This document shows positions 52,287-61,855 of a DNA stretch of 64,000 nt, piece by piece; within the stretch, counting starts at the first letter, position 1, and every line of letters starts with the position of its first letter. Source of the DNA: Thalassobellus sediminis (GTDB lineage Bacteria; Bacteroidota; Bacteroidia; Flavobacteriales; Flavobacteriaceae); contig NZ_JBISCD010000040.1 in assembly GCF_044386045.1 (NCBI RefSeq), forward strand, positions 1,426,001 through 1,490,000, given 5' to 3'. A model generated the notes under the pieces. That model was given only the letters and a program-made list of their open reading frames with translations. It was not told where the DNA came from and did not search any database. The translations under genes and the position numbers were made by a program.

Positions 52287-52309
52287 CTCTCTTAAAAAAG
52301 TAAAGATTA

Positions 52310-54094
52310 ATGAGTCTTCAAGAAACCTTATCAAACCACGTAAAACAAGCTGTTTTAACAAGTTTTAATATAACATTAGATTCGGTAGAATTTCAAGCAA
52401 CTCGAAAAGAATTTGCTGGAGATATTACTGTTGTTATTTTTCCAATGTTGCGTTTTGTAAAAGGGAACCCCGTACAAATAGGAGAAACCATTGGTAACTA
52501 TTTAGTTGAGTTTGTAGAAGAAGTAAAAGCGTTTAACGTTGTTAAAGGTTTTTTGAATATTGAAATAAGTGATTCGTATTATATAAACTTTTTTAATAAT
52601 ATAAAAGAAACAGAATCTTATGGTTTTGTTTCGCCTTCAGCCGAAGAGAAAGCCATCATGGTTGAGTATTCGTCACCTAATACTAACAAACCACTTCATT
52701 TAGGACATGTTAGAAATAATCTTTTAGGATATAGTGTTGCCGAAATTTTAAAAGCATCAGGTAAAAAAGTTTATAAAACACAAATTATAAACGATCGTGG
52801 TATACATATTTGTAAAAGCATGTTGGCTTGGGAAAAGTTTGGTAATGAACAGACTCCAGAAAGTACAGGTTTAAAAGGTGATAAGTTAGTAGGTAATTAC
52901 TATGTAAAGTTCGATCAAGAATATAAAAAGGAAATTCAAGATTTAATTGCTGAAGGTAAAACAGAAGAAGACGCTAAAAAGAATGCGCCATTATTATTAG
53001 AAGCGCAAAATATGCTTTTAAAATGGGAAGCAGGTGATGAAGAAGTGGTAGCGCTTTGGAAAAAAATGAACGGTTGGGTTTATGACGGGTTTGCTGAAAG
53101 TTATAAAAACTTGGGAGTAGATTTTGATACCTTATATTATGAAAGTAACACCTATTTATTAGGAAAAGAATTTGTTGCCGAAGGATTAAAAAAAGGTGTT
53201 TTTGTAAAAGAAGAAGATGGTTCTGTTTGGTGTGATTTAACTGAGGACGGACTTGATAAAAAAATAGTACTTCGTGCCGATGGTACTGCCGTTTATATGA
53301 CGCAAGATATTGGTACCGCTATACAGCGTATAAAAGATTTTCCAGATGTTGGAGGTATGGTTTATACGGTTGGAAACGAACAAGATTATCATTTTCAAGT
53401 ATTGTTTTTAATTCTGAAAAAATTAGGATTTGAATGGGCTGAAAATTTATATCATTTAAGTTATGGTATGGTTGATTTGCCTAGTGGAAAAATGAAAAGT
53501 AGAGAAGGTACTGTTGTTGATGCAGACGATTTAGTTGAGGAAATGGCAGGTACTGCTGGTGAGATTTCAGAAGAATTAGGAAAACTTGATGGATATACTG
53601 ATGCAGAAAAGCAAGACTTATATAAAATCATCGGTTTAGGTGCTTTAAAATATTATATATTAAAAGTAGATCCTAAAAAACGTATTTTGTTCGACCCGAA
53701 AGAATCTATAGATTTTCAAGGAAACACAGGGCCTTTTATTCAATATACTTATGCTCGAATTCAATCTATTTTACGTAAAGCAAATGTAGAAGAAGCAGTT
53801 GCACAAACTGTTGAAGATTTGCCTTTACATATTAAAGAGAAAGAACTTATTAAGCAATTGCAATTGTTTCCAGAGGTTATACAAAATGCTGCAGAGAACC
53901 ATAGTCCAGCATTAGTAGCAAACTATACATATGATTTAGTAAAAGAATTTAATTCTTTTTACCAAAATGTGTCGATTCTTGGTGCTGATACCGATAATGA
54001 AAAGTTACTTAGAATACAGCTTTCAAATACCGTAGCAAATACTATAAAAAACGCTTTTAGTGTTTTAGGAATTCAAGTTCCTGAAAGAATGTAG
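52310..54094 (+). CDS. argS: Arginine--tRNA ligase
   Basis: A 594-residue class I aminoacyl-tRNA synthetase. An N-terminal tRNA-contact domain (about 1-110) precedes the catalytic core with HLGH at 130-133 ('NTNKPLHLGHVRNNLLGYS') and the KMSKS-equivalent GKMKSREGT at 393-401. The C-terminal anticodon-binding domain ends 'NTIKNAFSVLGIQVPERM'. Both signature sequences are intact. The gene stands alone, with a good -7 box in front and a 423-base non-coding stretch behind. Confidence 0.97.
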   Translation: MSLQETLSNHVKQAVLTSFNITLDSVEFQATRKEFAGDITVVIFPMLRFVKGNPVQIGETIGNYLVEFVEEVKAFNVVKGFLNIEISDSYYINFFNNIKETESYGFVSPSAEEKAIMVEYSSPNTNKPLHLGHVRNNLLGYSVAEILKASGKKVYKTQIINDRGIHICKSMLAWEKFGNEQTPESTGLKGDKLVGNYYVKFDQEYKKEIQDLIAEGKTEEDAKKNAPLLLEAQNMLLKWEAGDEEVVALWKKMNGWVYDGFAESYKNLGVDFDTLYYESNTYLLGKEFVAEGLKKGVFVKEEDGSVWCDLTEDGLDKKIVLRADGTAVYMTQDIGTAIQRIKDFPDVGGMVYTVGNEQDYHFQVLFLILKKLGFEWAENLYHLSYGMVDLPSGKMKSREGTVVDADDLVEEMAGTAGEISEELGKLDGYTDAEKQDLYKIIGLGALKYYILKVDPKKRILFDPKESIDFQGNTGPFIQYTYARIQSILRKANVEEAVAQTVEDLPLHIKEKELIKQLQLFPEVIQNAAENHSPALVANYTYDLVKEFNSFYQNVSILGADTDNEKLLRIQLSNTVANTIKNAFSVLGIQVPERM

Positions 54095-54517
54095 GTTTTG
54101 TTCGTTTAACGTCTAGTTATGATGGAGTGAAAATTAGAAATCACTACCAAATAAGGCTTACTTATAAACTTCATTCTATCATTGGTGTTGTTTAAAATAG
54201 TGTTTTTAGTTTAAATATTCAGTTGTAGTTTCAGGCAAACTGGTATTTCACATATTGCTTTAAATCTTCCATTCTCTATTTTATGATTCAAAGTTAATTC
54301 TGGTTACTTTAAATCTAGCATACAAATGTTCAGTCTAACTATGTTAAGTTAAACTTTAAAACAAATAACAAAAGGAGTGTGAACATGCGAGCTCAACTAT
54401 TAGATTTATAAAAAAATGTACACGTCTATTAAACTAAGCTAAATTTATGCTAATTTGCACTGTGTTTTAAATTATAAATTATTGAATTGGACACTTGAAT
54501 TCACGAAACCAATTACT
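54095..54517. other. Non-coding stretch after argS
   Basis: 423 bases of AT-rich DNA with stop codons in all frames. A short palindrome ATAAG...CTTAT lies near 54150. No terminator with a good T run was found after argS. A possible -7-like element near 54449 may serve the next gene, but the match (one base missing) is poor. Confidence 0.5.
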
Positions 54518-55636
54518 ATGATCAATTTTAAAAAAGGCATTCTATTATGTCTGTTGTTTTTTTTTACTACCATGACTGTAATAGCACATGTAGAAAAGGT
54601 GTATAGTCTAGAAGGTACTATAGGTGATCGAGAAGTAATTATGGAACTTCGAAGTGTTGAGGGGTATTATAACGGGAGATATAGTTTTCGTGATGAAAAA
54701 AAAACTATTTACATGGAGGTTGAATTTGATTCTCTTACATTCACCTTAAATTCGTTGAGATACAATTTAGAAACAAAAAAACAGGAATCATTTGAGCAGA
54801 TTGTTATAACTGAAGATTCGTTTCATAATTGGTTCGGAAAACAAAGAACTCCAGGCGGTAAGGTTTGTGAGGTTTTTCTTCGACCTATTATGATAAATCA
54901 ATCTAAACCCCATGCTATAAAAAATGAAGATTTTAAAAAGACATTATCACCTTATAACTATAGTCTGCTTAGTGAAATAAAATATGAATCAACATCGATT
55001 CAAAAGTTAAAAAAGGGGGTGAAAATAGAATGGCTTACTGAAACAGGATCTCAAATTAAATTATTTCGTTTCGTTGATGGATATTCTGATTCTACTATGG
55101 TTAAAATAAATAATTATCTTGAACAATTTTTTATAAAAGATATACTTAACGGTTATAATTACGAAAATTATGAAACAGAAATAAATATTCACTATGCAAG
55201 TGCATATTTACTAAGTATTGTAAAATCAATAAAAAGTAATATTAGTAACACTAAAGCAACTGATTCTATTGTTTACTTAACTCTAGATTTAAAAAATCTT
55301 AAAACATTAAATCTTGAAGATTTACTCTGGTTTGGAGAAGGAGAAGTTCCTCGAAATGGATCTCGAGAATATTTTAAATATCGAATTGATGTTTTTGAGG
55401 AAAAAATAGAGAAATATCTAAACGATTCTTATTCAAAAGAAATAAACAACTCAAAGTGTTCTTATACTAATGAAAAAACTTTTCGTTTTCCCGATTTTTA
55501 TCTTTCTAAGAAAGGAATCGTTCTTATGTTAAATCATTATAAGCTTAGCGAGGAATGCAAAAAACAAACATGGGCAGTACTTCGTTACAATGATTTTCCT
55601 GATAAATGGAATCAGGTGTATTTTAAAAAAAAATAA
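54518..55636 (+). CDS. Exported protein of unknown function
   Basis: A 372-residue protein that I cannot assign to a family. I use the ATG at 54518, giving the signal peptide 'MINFKKGILLCLLFFFTTMT' before VIAHVEK; an upstream TTG-initiated frame has no support. The mature part starts with short beta segments ('GTIGDREVIMELRSVEGYYN'), then a mixed region, then 'DSIVYLTLDLKNLKTLNLEDL' and a C-terminal block resembling a DUF3298-type beta domain ('NEKTFRFPDFYLSKKGIVLM'). It has no partner gene, lies between two non-coding stretches, and may be an acquired gene. Confidence 0.7.
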   Translation: MINFKKGILLCLLFFFTTMTVIAHVEKVYSLEGTIGDREVIMELRSVEGYYNGRYSFRDEKKTIYMEVEFDSLTFTLNSLRYNLETKKQESFEQIVITEDSFHNWFGKQRTPGGKVCEVFLRPIMINQSKPHAIKNEDFKKTLSPYNYSLLSEIKYESTSIQKLKKGVKIEWLTETGSQIKLFRFVDGYSDSTMVKINNYLEQFFIKDILNGYNYENYETEINIHYASAYLLSIVKSIKSNISNTKATDSIVYLTLDLKNLKTLNLEDLLWFGEGEVPRNGSREYFKYRIDVFEEKIEKYLNDSYSKEINNSKCSYTNEKTFRFPDFYLSKKGIVLMLNHYKLSEECKKQTWAVLRYNDFPDKWNQVYFKKK

Positions 55637-56039
55637 AAGAAATCGTTTCATTTTATAATTGGTTTATAATTAAATTGACAGTACAGCTCCTGCTCCGCTA
55701 AAATACATTTTCCAATCTCTATCCCCACAAAAAAAAGCGTCAAGTTGTAAAAACCCTGTTTACAATACAAGCATATTTTATTCCAGGCCTTAGAATTAAA
55801 CTTTAATTTGCGATTTTTTGGAATATTTGTAAATAATACATTTATAACAGGTAAGTACAGGACAGAATAGTGCGAAAACATAAATATTTTTATCATTATA
55901 AAATAGCTATATTCAAAACGTTTACAAATTATCAGCTAAACTAATTTGTTTCCCTGTAATAGTAGTCAATTTATTGAAACATTCAATATTATAATTACTC
56001 TTGTACTCAAAGTTATTTTTCTAGTTTAAAAGTTTATTC
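55637..56039. other. Non-coding block between orphan gene and PL11 lyase
   Basis: 403 bases with no convincing gene. A minus-strand frame of 82 codons (55648-55896) exists but lacks coding signs. The part near 55670-55760, read on the minus strand, gives GGGGATAGAGATTGG and GCGGAGCAGGAGCTGTACTG, of higher GC than its surroundings, and may be an eroded mobile or repeat remnant. The promoter of the lyase gene must lie near its right end. Confidence 0.5.
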
Positions 56040-58250
56040 ATGAAAACGAAACATATAATTAAAAACACCTTATTAGTTTATCATTTTACGGTTAAAAAAA
56101 TATTTAAGAGCAGGTTACTTATGAGCTTGTCTTTAATTAGTGTCATTACGCTTTGGAGCTCCTCGCTTTTCGGGCAACGTTACATGGAAAACCTCGACAG
56201 AGGACTAATAGCAATGGTAACTGGTGGTAATTCTGTACTAGTAAGTTGGCGAATTCCCGGTGATGAATATGCTCAGAATGCTACCTATAATGTATACCGT
56301 GGAGGGGCACAAATTGCTTCCAATCTTAGTGTTTCAAATTATACTGATACCCAGGGATTCTTTCCTGGAGATTACAGTGTGTCTGCTGTTATTGATGGAG
56401 TAGAGCAAGCACGTTCCGAAGCTAAAAGTCGTATATCAGAATCCTTTTTTACTATTCCAGTCAGGTCGGTTAATGATGGTTACACAACTCATAATATTAA
56501 TGATGCTTCTGTTGGTGATCTTGATGGAGATGGAGAATACGAAATTGTTATAAAAAGACTTTCAAATGATGAATCTCCTACCTCACCCTATAATCACTAT
56601 CTTGAAGCGTATGAACTTGATGGCACATTTATGTGGGCTATCGATTTGGGACCTAATTTATTACACGCGGTTGAGGTAAACTTTTTGGTTTACGATTTTG
56701 ATAACGATGGAAAAGCCGAAGTTGCTACCAGAACTTCAGATGGTATGATTGACGGTTTAGGTAATGATATTGGAGACAGAGATGAAGATGGATTTATCAA
56801 TTATCGTGCTTCAGCAAAACAAAACGGCCCTTTTTGGTTCAGAACCTACGGCCCAGATTATATATCAATTTTTGATGGTATGACAGGTGCAGAAATTGCA
56901 TGGGATTTCTACATAAGTTTAGCACCAATAGAACAATGGGGGCAACCAGGACAAAACCTTTCACAACTTGGTCATAGGGCTACCAAATGCATGTGGGCAG
57001 TTGCTTATCTAGATGGTGTAAATCCAAGCTTTGTAATCGGTAGAGGGATTTATGAACGCACAAAACTTGAAGCATGGCATTTTAGAGATGGTCAATTAAC
57101 ACAAGAATGGGCTTGGGATAGTAGTCCTAATGGTGTTGCTTCTGCTTATCATGGACAAGGAAATCATAATCTTGCTGCCGGAGATGTTGATGGTGACGGT
57201 AGAGACGAGATAACTTATGGAGGCATGACAGTTGATGAATATGGTAATGGTCTTTACTCCACCACTTTTGGTCATGGTGATGCTGCTCATTTAGCAGATA
57301 TTAATCCTGATATTCCTGGTTTGGAATATTTTAGCTGTCAAGAGCATGCTGGTGGAGCAATCCCAGGTATATCAATTAGAAATGCTGAGACAGGTACAGT
57401 ACAATGGGCAAATTGGTCAAGTGGTGATATTGGACGATGTATGGCTGCCGATGTAGACCCAGAATACAAAGGTATGGAAGTATGGGGCTCTGACGGTTCT
57501 GGTCTCCGTAGCTGTACAGGTCAACTTATATCAAATTCAATACCAACTACTGCGGGTAACGGATCTTCTTATAATTTTGGTGTTTGGTGGGATGATGATG
57601 TTCAACGTGAAATACTCGACAGAACTGTAATAACTAAATGGAATGGAAATGGGACCGACAGGGTAGCTTCATTATATAATATAGCACCAATTAGTGACAA
57701 TAATTCTACTAAATCGAATCCTTGTCTTATGGCTGATATTTTGGGGGATTGGAGAGAAGAGGTTATATACAGGCGTACTGATAACACTGGTATGGTTGTC
57801 TTTGTTACTCCTTTCACTACTGAGCAAAGAATGTATACTTTAATGCATGATCCTAACTACAGGTCGGCTATTGCATGGCAGAACAATTCGTATAACCAGC
57901 CTCCAAATCTTGGATTTTATTTTGGAGGCGGAATGGATGCACCTCCATCTCCTAATATTCAATTGGTAAATGCAGGGGGATCGTTAGACGTGGTTCAAAA
58001 GGAAAAAACAGAGGGTGTAAATATTTATCCAAATCCTTCTAATGGGGTTTTCGAAATAAACCTACCTATATTCATGAATAATGTCAATGTCGAATTATAT
58101 AATACTAATGGAGCGTTGATTTCTAAACAAAATCATGAGTTAAATGGAAGGAACTTTAAACTAGATATTGCAGATAAACCTGCTGGAATGTATTTCTTGA
58201 AAATTAATTTAACAGAACCAGTGACCCTAAAGATTATAAAAACAGATTAA
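56040..58250 (+). CDS. Rhamnogalacturonan endolyase (PL11) with type IX sorting domain
   Basis: A 736-residue secreted lyase. The N-terminus has a long basic lead (about 25 residues) before a hydrophobic signal segment 'MSLSLISVITLWSSSLFG'; an ATG at 56121 is an alternative start. The core is an eight-bladed propeller with calcium loops such as 'DLDGDGEYEIVIKR', 'DFDNDGKAEVATRTSDGMID' and 'DVDGDGRDEITYGG', as in YesW/YesX. It cleaves the rhamnogalacturonan I backbone of pectin. Residues about 664-736 ('GVNIYPNPSNGVFEINL' onward) are the type A sorting domain for the type IX secretion system. No sugar transporter or glycoside hydrolase lies beside it. Confidence 0.9.
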   Translation: MKTKHIIKNTLLVYHFTVKKIFKSRLLMSLSLISVITLWSSSLFGQRYMENLDRGLIAMVTGGNSVLVSWRIPGDEYAQNATYNVYRGGAQIASNLSVSNYTDTQGFFPGDYSVSAVIDGVEQARSEAKSRISESFFTIPVRSVNDGYTTHNINDASVGDLDGDGEYEIVIKRLSNDESPTSPYNHYLEAYELDGTFMWAIDLGPNLLHAVEVNFLVYDFDNDGKAEVATRTSDGMIDGLGNDIGDRDEDGFINYRASAKQNGPFWFRTYGPDYISIFDGMTGAEIAWDFYISLAPIEQWGQPGQNLSQLGHRATKCMWAVAYLDGVNPSFVIGRGIYERTKLEAWHFRDGQLTQEWAWDSSPNGVASAYHGQGNHNLAAGDVDGDGRDEITYGGMTVDEYGNGLYSTTFGHGDAAHLADINPDIPGLEYFSCQEHAGGAIPGISIRNAETGTVQWANWSSGDIGRCMAADVDPEYKGMEVWGSDGSGLRSCTGQLISNSIPTTAGNGSSYNFGVWWDDDVQREILDRTVITKWNGNGTDRVASLYNIAPISDNNSTKSNPCLMADILGDWREEVIYRRTDNTGMVVFVTPFTTEQRMYTLMHDPNYRSAIAWQNNSYNQPPNLGFYFGGGMDAPPSPNIQLVNAGGSLDVVQKEKTEGVNIYPNPSNGVFEINLPIFMNNVNVELYNTNGALISKQNHELNGRNFKLDIADKPAGMYFLKINLTEPVTLKIIKTD

Positions 58251-58433
58251 TTAGCTAACAAAAAGTAGTTAATTGGAGATTTTATGACACTTTTTATTTC
58301 TTTTTATGGCAGGAGATAAGTTTTTTTGAATTGACAGAATCCATCAACTGTTAAAAGAAATAATAATATTATTACTAGTGTTCTATTTATCATGAGTTTT
58401 TGAATAAGTCTTACTTTGTGGTTTTCTTCTATT

Positions 58434-58460
58434 ATTATACTGAAACAAGTTCAGTATAAT
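58434..58460. repeat. 11-base inverted repeat after the lyase gene
   Basis: ATTATACTGAA pairs perfectly with TTCAGTATAAT over a 5-base loop (ACAAG); a second palindrome GATTGAAATCAATC follows at 58462-58475. No T run follows on either strand, so it is not a clear terminator; an operator or protein-binding site is possible. It lies between the lyase gene and the convergent TonB receptor gene. Confidence 0.55.
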
Positions 58461-58513
58461 TGATTGAAATCAATCGTTAAAGGAAGATATTTGAAACTTC
58501 TTAGGTAATCAAA

Positions 58514-60868
58514 CTAAAAAATTACCCGAAAACTTACATTTGGAGTAATGCCTAACGACTGGTTTTCAACTTTGTTAACTTCATTTGCATCATCTAGAGT
58601 ATAATAAGTATTAATGATGTTTTTTTTGTTTAAAATATTCCAAATAGAAGCACCAATTGTAGCACGTGCCGTATCAGAAATGTGAAACCTATAAGTAGCA
58701 GAGCAGTCTGTTCTTAAATAATCGTTTAAATTAGAGTTATTTGGACTTTGGTAGATTATTCCTCCATCTTCTACAGGAGTGTTAGCATCTGGTAATGTTG
58801 TAGGTTTTCCAGAATGCCAATTTAAACCTAAAGCTACTTTTATATCTTTATATGTGTAAGTACCAGCAAAAGTTATAGCGTGTCTTATATCTGCATTGTT
58901 CGGAAATGGTTGACCTTCATTTAAATTGTTAAACGTATAATTGTTACTACTGTAGGAATATGATATCCAAGTGCTAACAATATCATTAAATTGTTTGTTT
59001 AGTAAAACATCAATACCTTTAATGTTATAACTTCCAATGCTGTTTACAAATTGATATTGGTTTTGAAAACCTTGACTTCTAGCTGTAATACCATCTACTT
59101 TTTTTATATAACCTTCGGCACTTATTAGTAGTTTGTTTTTGTTGTAGTGTATACCTGCAGAAGCTTGTTTGCTTTTTAAAACGGGTACAGGGTATGTGGT
59201 TTTGTTATTGTTGATTTCAACCTCTTTGTTGTTGTTTGCTAAAATCCATCGTCTGTTTTCTATGCCTAAAAAATCGTTTTGTAAATCTATAATTTGTGTA
59301 GTTGTCTGACTTTTAAATTCTCCTAAAACCTCAAATCTAAAATAATTTAAAAATCGTTGACTAAAATTAAACCTTGGCTCTGCTAAAACCATATCCAGTT
59401 TTTCAAAATAGTTTATACGGCCACCCAAAACTAATTTAGTTTTTGCATTATTCGATAGTAAGTTAGTTTCAGCATAAATAGCGTGGCTTCTTATAACTTC
59501 TTTTATATAGCTTCTGAAATTGGGGTTGCTAACATCTTCTAAATTACTGATGCCAACTTCACTAAACTGATAACCTCCATTAATTTTAAATTGGTCATTT
59601 GGTGTGAAATTAATATCCATTTTAGCAGAACCATCATACACTTCGTTTTCTTGAATAAGGCGTTGGTTATTTAAAACATCAAAATTGGTAGCATCTAAAT
59701 CATAATTAGATATATAAATTTGTGAGGTTGTAGATAGTGTTTTACTCCAGTCTCTTGTATAAGTAACCCCGATAGCTGTATTACGTTGTGATAATTTACT
59801 GTTTAAAGCTTCGTCTCTGTCGTTTATAGTAGATTGTTCATCATATTTTAAATCGTTATAGATATTTAAAAAGTGAAGTCTTATTTTATCTTTTTTAGTA
59901 ATATCATATAGAAATTTAGCAGTAACATCGTAAAAGAAAAACGATTCATTTTGTGAAATAAAATTGTCATCATTTTTAGCCGTATTAAAATCGGAATCTT
60001 GAAAAATACGCTTTGAATATTGCTCGAAGGTTGAGGTATTTATTAAATCGGTTATAGAACGACGTGTTGATAATTGTAATTCGGTTTTTTTAGATAACGG
60101 AATTTTAGCATAACCATCGGCATTTATTAAATTAAAGCCTAAGCCTGCTTTAAATTCGTTATCAATCTTATCCGATAGTTGCATGTCTATAATACTAGAA
60201 ATACCATCGCCGTATTTAGCACGCGATCCGTTTTTGTATACATTAACATGTTTAGTTGTATAAGGATTAAAGGCCGAAATGAGCCCAAAAAAATGTCCAG
60301 ATTGGTACATTTTAATACCATCTAATAATAGTAAATTTTGATCGTGTGTTCCACCACGAATGTTAATGTTCGATACAGTTTCATCGGCACTTAAAACACC
60401 TGGAAGCGCTTGGATAGTTTGTAAAACATCGGGTTCTATTAATCCAGGAAGAATACCAAATGTTTCAGGTTTTATAGTAATAGACCCATCGTTTAGTTTT
60501 GTAATACCCGTTGTAAGATAATTACTTACTACAATTTCTTTTAATCGTTGTGTGCTATTAAGATGATTGTCTTTTCGAGGTTTTTTTATAACCACAAACC
60601 TATTGTTTAATAGCTCAAAATCTAGATTGGTCTCTAGCTTTAAAAACTCTAAAGCTTCTTGTAACGTTAAATCGTTTTTTAAAGGCGTTGCTTTTTTGTC
60701 TTTAATAGTTTCATCTATATAAGAAAAACGGATGTTATAGTTTTTTTCGAGTGTTTTTAAAATGGAGATAAGTGGCTGCTTTCCTTCTTGAATGGTTTGA
60801 GCTTTTAGATAAGCAATATTCAAAAAAAACAATAATATAAAAATAGAAAAACACCTGTTTTTATTCAC
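58514..60868 (-). CDS. TonB-dependent receptor with STN signalling domain
   Basis: A 784-residue outer-membrane receptor. After the signal peptide ('LLFFLNIAYLKAQT'), residues about 30-95 form an STN domain ('ISILKTLEKNYNIRFSYIDE', 'LTLQEALEFLKLETNLDFEL'), which contacts FecR in FecA-type receptors. The plug domain has 'VLQTIQALPGVLSADETVSN' and 'NINIRGGTHDQNLLLLDGIK'; the barrel fills the rest and ends with Phe. No SusD gene follows. Its start overlaps the end of the FecR gene by 8 bases, so it is translated with it. The ligand is unknown; iron chelates or surface proteins are possible. Confidence 0.92.
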   Translation of the reverse strand: MNKNRCFSIFILLFFLNIAYLKAQTIQEGKQPLISILKTLEKNYNIRFSYIDETIKDKKATPLKNDLTLQEALEFLKLETNLDFELLNNRFVVIKKPRKDNHLNSTQRLKEIVVSNYLTTGITKLNDGSITIKPETFGILPGLIEPDVLQTIQALPGVLSADETVSNINIRGGTHDQNLLLLDGIKMYQSGHFFGLISAFNPYTTKHVNVYKNGSRAKYGDGISSIIDMQLSDKIDNEFKAGLGFNLINADGYAKIPLSKKTELQLSTRRSITDLINTSTFEQYSKRIFQDSDFNTAKNDDNFISQNESFFFYDVTAKFLYDITKKDKIRLHFLNIYNDLKYDEQSTINDRDEALNSKLSQRNTAIGVTYTRDWSKTLSTTSQIYISNYDLDATNFDVLNNQRLIQENEVYDGSAKMDINFTPNDQFKINGGYQFSEVGISNLEDVSNPNFRSYIKEVIRSHAIYAETNLLSNNAKTKLVLGGRINYFEKLDMVLAEPRFNFSQRFLNYFRFEVLGEFKSQTTTQIIDLQNDFLGIENRRWILANNNKEVEINNNKTTYPVPVLKSKQASAGIHYNKNKLLISAEGYIKKVDGITARSQGFQNQYQFVNSIGSYNIKGIDVLLNKQFNDIVSTWISYSYSSNNYTFNNLNEGQPFPNNADIRHAITFAGTYTYKDIKVALGLNWHSGKPTTLPDANTPVEDGGIIYQSPNNSNLNDYLRTDCSATYRFHISDTARATIGASIWNILNKKNIINTYYTLDDANEVNKVENQSLGITPNVSFRVIF

Positions 60869-61760
60869 CTTTTAATATAATAGTATTGTTGGTTTTACTA
60901 TATGTTAAATGTAAGGGTAAGGAAATGGATTTCAAAGCAACTTCTAAATTATTGTGGGTAAAACTACCTGTAAATAATTTAGTAGAATCAATGTTAATTA
61001 AAGTAATATTTACATCATATTGTCTTTCAAATTCGGCAATAATTGTTTTGTATGGTAAACTTTTAAAAGTACTTTCGTTATTTAACCACGAAGGTGTAGT
61101 GCGGTTTTCTTTTTCTTTAGCAATAATTTCCCCATCTATAATTAAAAAACTGTCTCCAGGTTTTAATTTCGTTTCATGAGAATTGTGGGTGACTCCAACT
61201 AAACCTTCGTAGCAAATAACCTCAAAATAATTATTTCGTTGTTTTACATTAAATTGAGTACCATAAACTGTTACAGCTCCTAATTTTGTAATAACGCTAA
61301 AAGAAGAGCCTTTGGCAACTTTAAAAAAAGCTTCACCTTGAAGTTCTACTTCGCGTTCGTTTTTCCAATCTTTTTTATTAAAAACTAATAACGATTTAGC
61401 GTTTAGGGAAACACTAGATGCATCTGGTAACTCAATAGTTGTTTTTTGAGCTACTGTAGTTGTTATGGTTGTGTCTATAGTTGTTGTGTAGTAGTATAAA
61501 CTAAAGCAAATGGCAAGTATAGCTGCAACACGCATAAAAGGTTTAAACCAATGTGTTGATTCTTGCTTTTTACTTTTAAGGGTAGATAATACGATTTCCA
61601 GTTCTTTAGATGTGTCGTAATCATTTGCCTTAAAAGCCTGTAAACTGTTGTCTAACTTTACTAAATCATCATAGTCTTCAAGGTTTTTAAACGCTTCAAG
61701 TTCTAGATCATTTAGATCGTTGTCTAACCATTTCGATATGAGCTTTTCTCTGTTCATCAT
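60861..61760 (-). CDS. FecR family anti-sigma factor
   Basis: A 299-residue inner-membrane regulator (start placed at the ATG at 61760; a second ATG is at 61757). Residues 1-75 are the cytoplasmic part that binds the sigma factor, about 79-97 a transmembrane helix ('AAILAICFSLYYYTTTIDT'), then the periplasmic FecR domain ('TIELPDASSVSLNAKSLLVF', 'GEAFFKVAKGSSFSVITKLG') and a C-terminal domain ('ESTFKSLPYKTIIAEFERQY') that resembles the STN module and should touch the receptor. It lies between the sigma gene (95-base gap) and the receptor gene. Confidence 0.92.
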   Translation of the reverse strand: MMNREKLISKWLDNDLNDLELEAFKNLEDYDDLVKLDNSLQAFKANDYDTSKELEIVLSTLKSKKQESTHWFKPFMRVAAILAICFSLYYYTTTIDTTITTTVAQKTTIELPDASSVSLNAKSLLVFNKKDWKNEREVELQGEAFFKVAKGSSFSVITKLGAVTVYGTQFNVKQRNNYFEVICYEGLVGVTHNSHETKLKPGDSFLIIDGEIIAKEKENRTTPSWLNNESTFKSLPYKTIIAEFERQYDVNITLINIDSTKLFTGSFTHNNLEVALKSISLPLHLTYSKTNNTIILKGE

Positions 61761-61855
61761 TTGCTTATTCAATTATATAACAGTTGTGTTTTATTTTTTC
61801 CTACCCTTTAATTTAATTTTTTTTCAAAAACTTAAATTTCAGTCTTCAGTCTTTT

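Larger units (their letters stand above)
51864..52309. other. Intergenic region with two hairpins before argS
   Basis: This 446-base AT-rich gap holds divergent promoters for the kinase and argS, plus a 9-base stem ATCTAATTT/AAATTAGAT (52029-52037 with 52056-52064) and a terminator-like stem AAAACAGC/GCTGTTTT (52126-52133 with 52155-52162) followed by T residues. No open reading frame of note is present. Confidence 0.6.

Noticed and set aside
55648..55896. An 82-codon minus-strand frame between the orphan gene and the lyase
   Set aside because: Composition is not protein-like (many Cys, Phe, Ile) and no motif is seen; the region looks like an eroded non-coding remnant.
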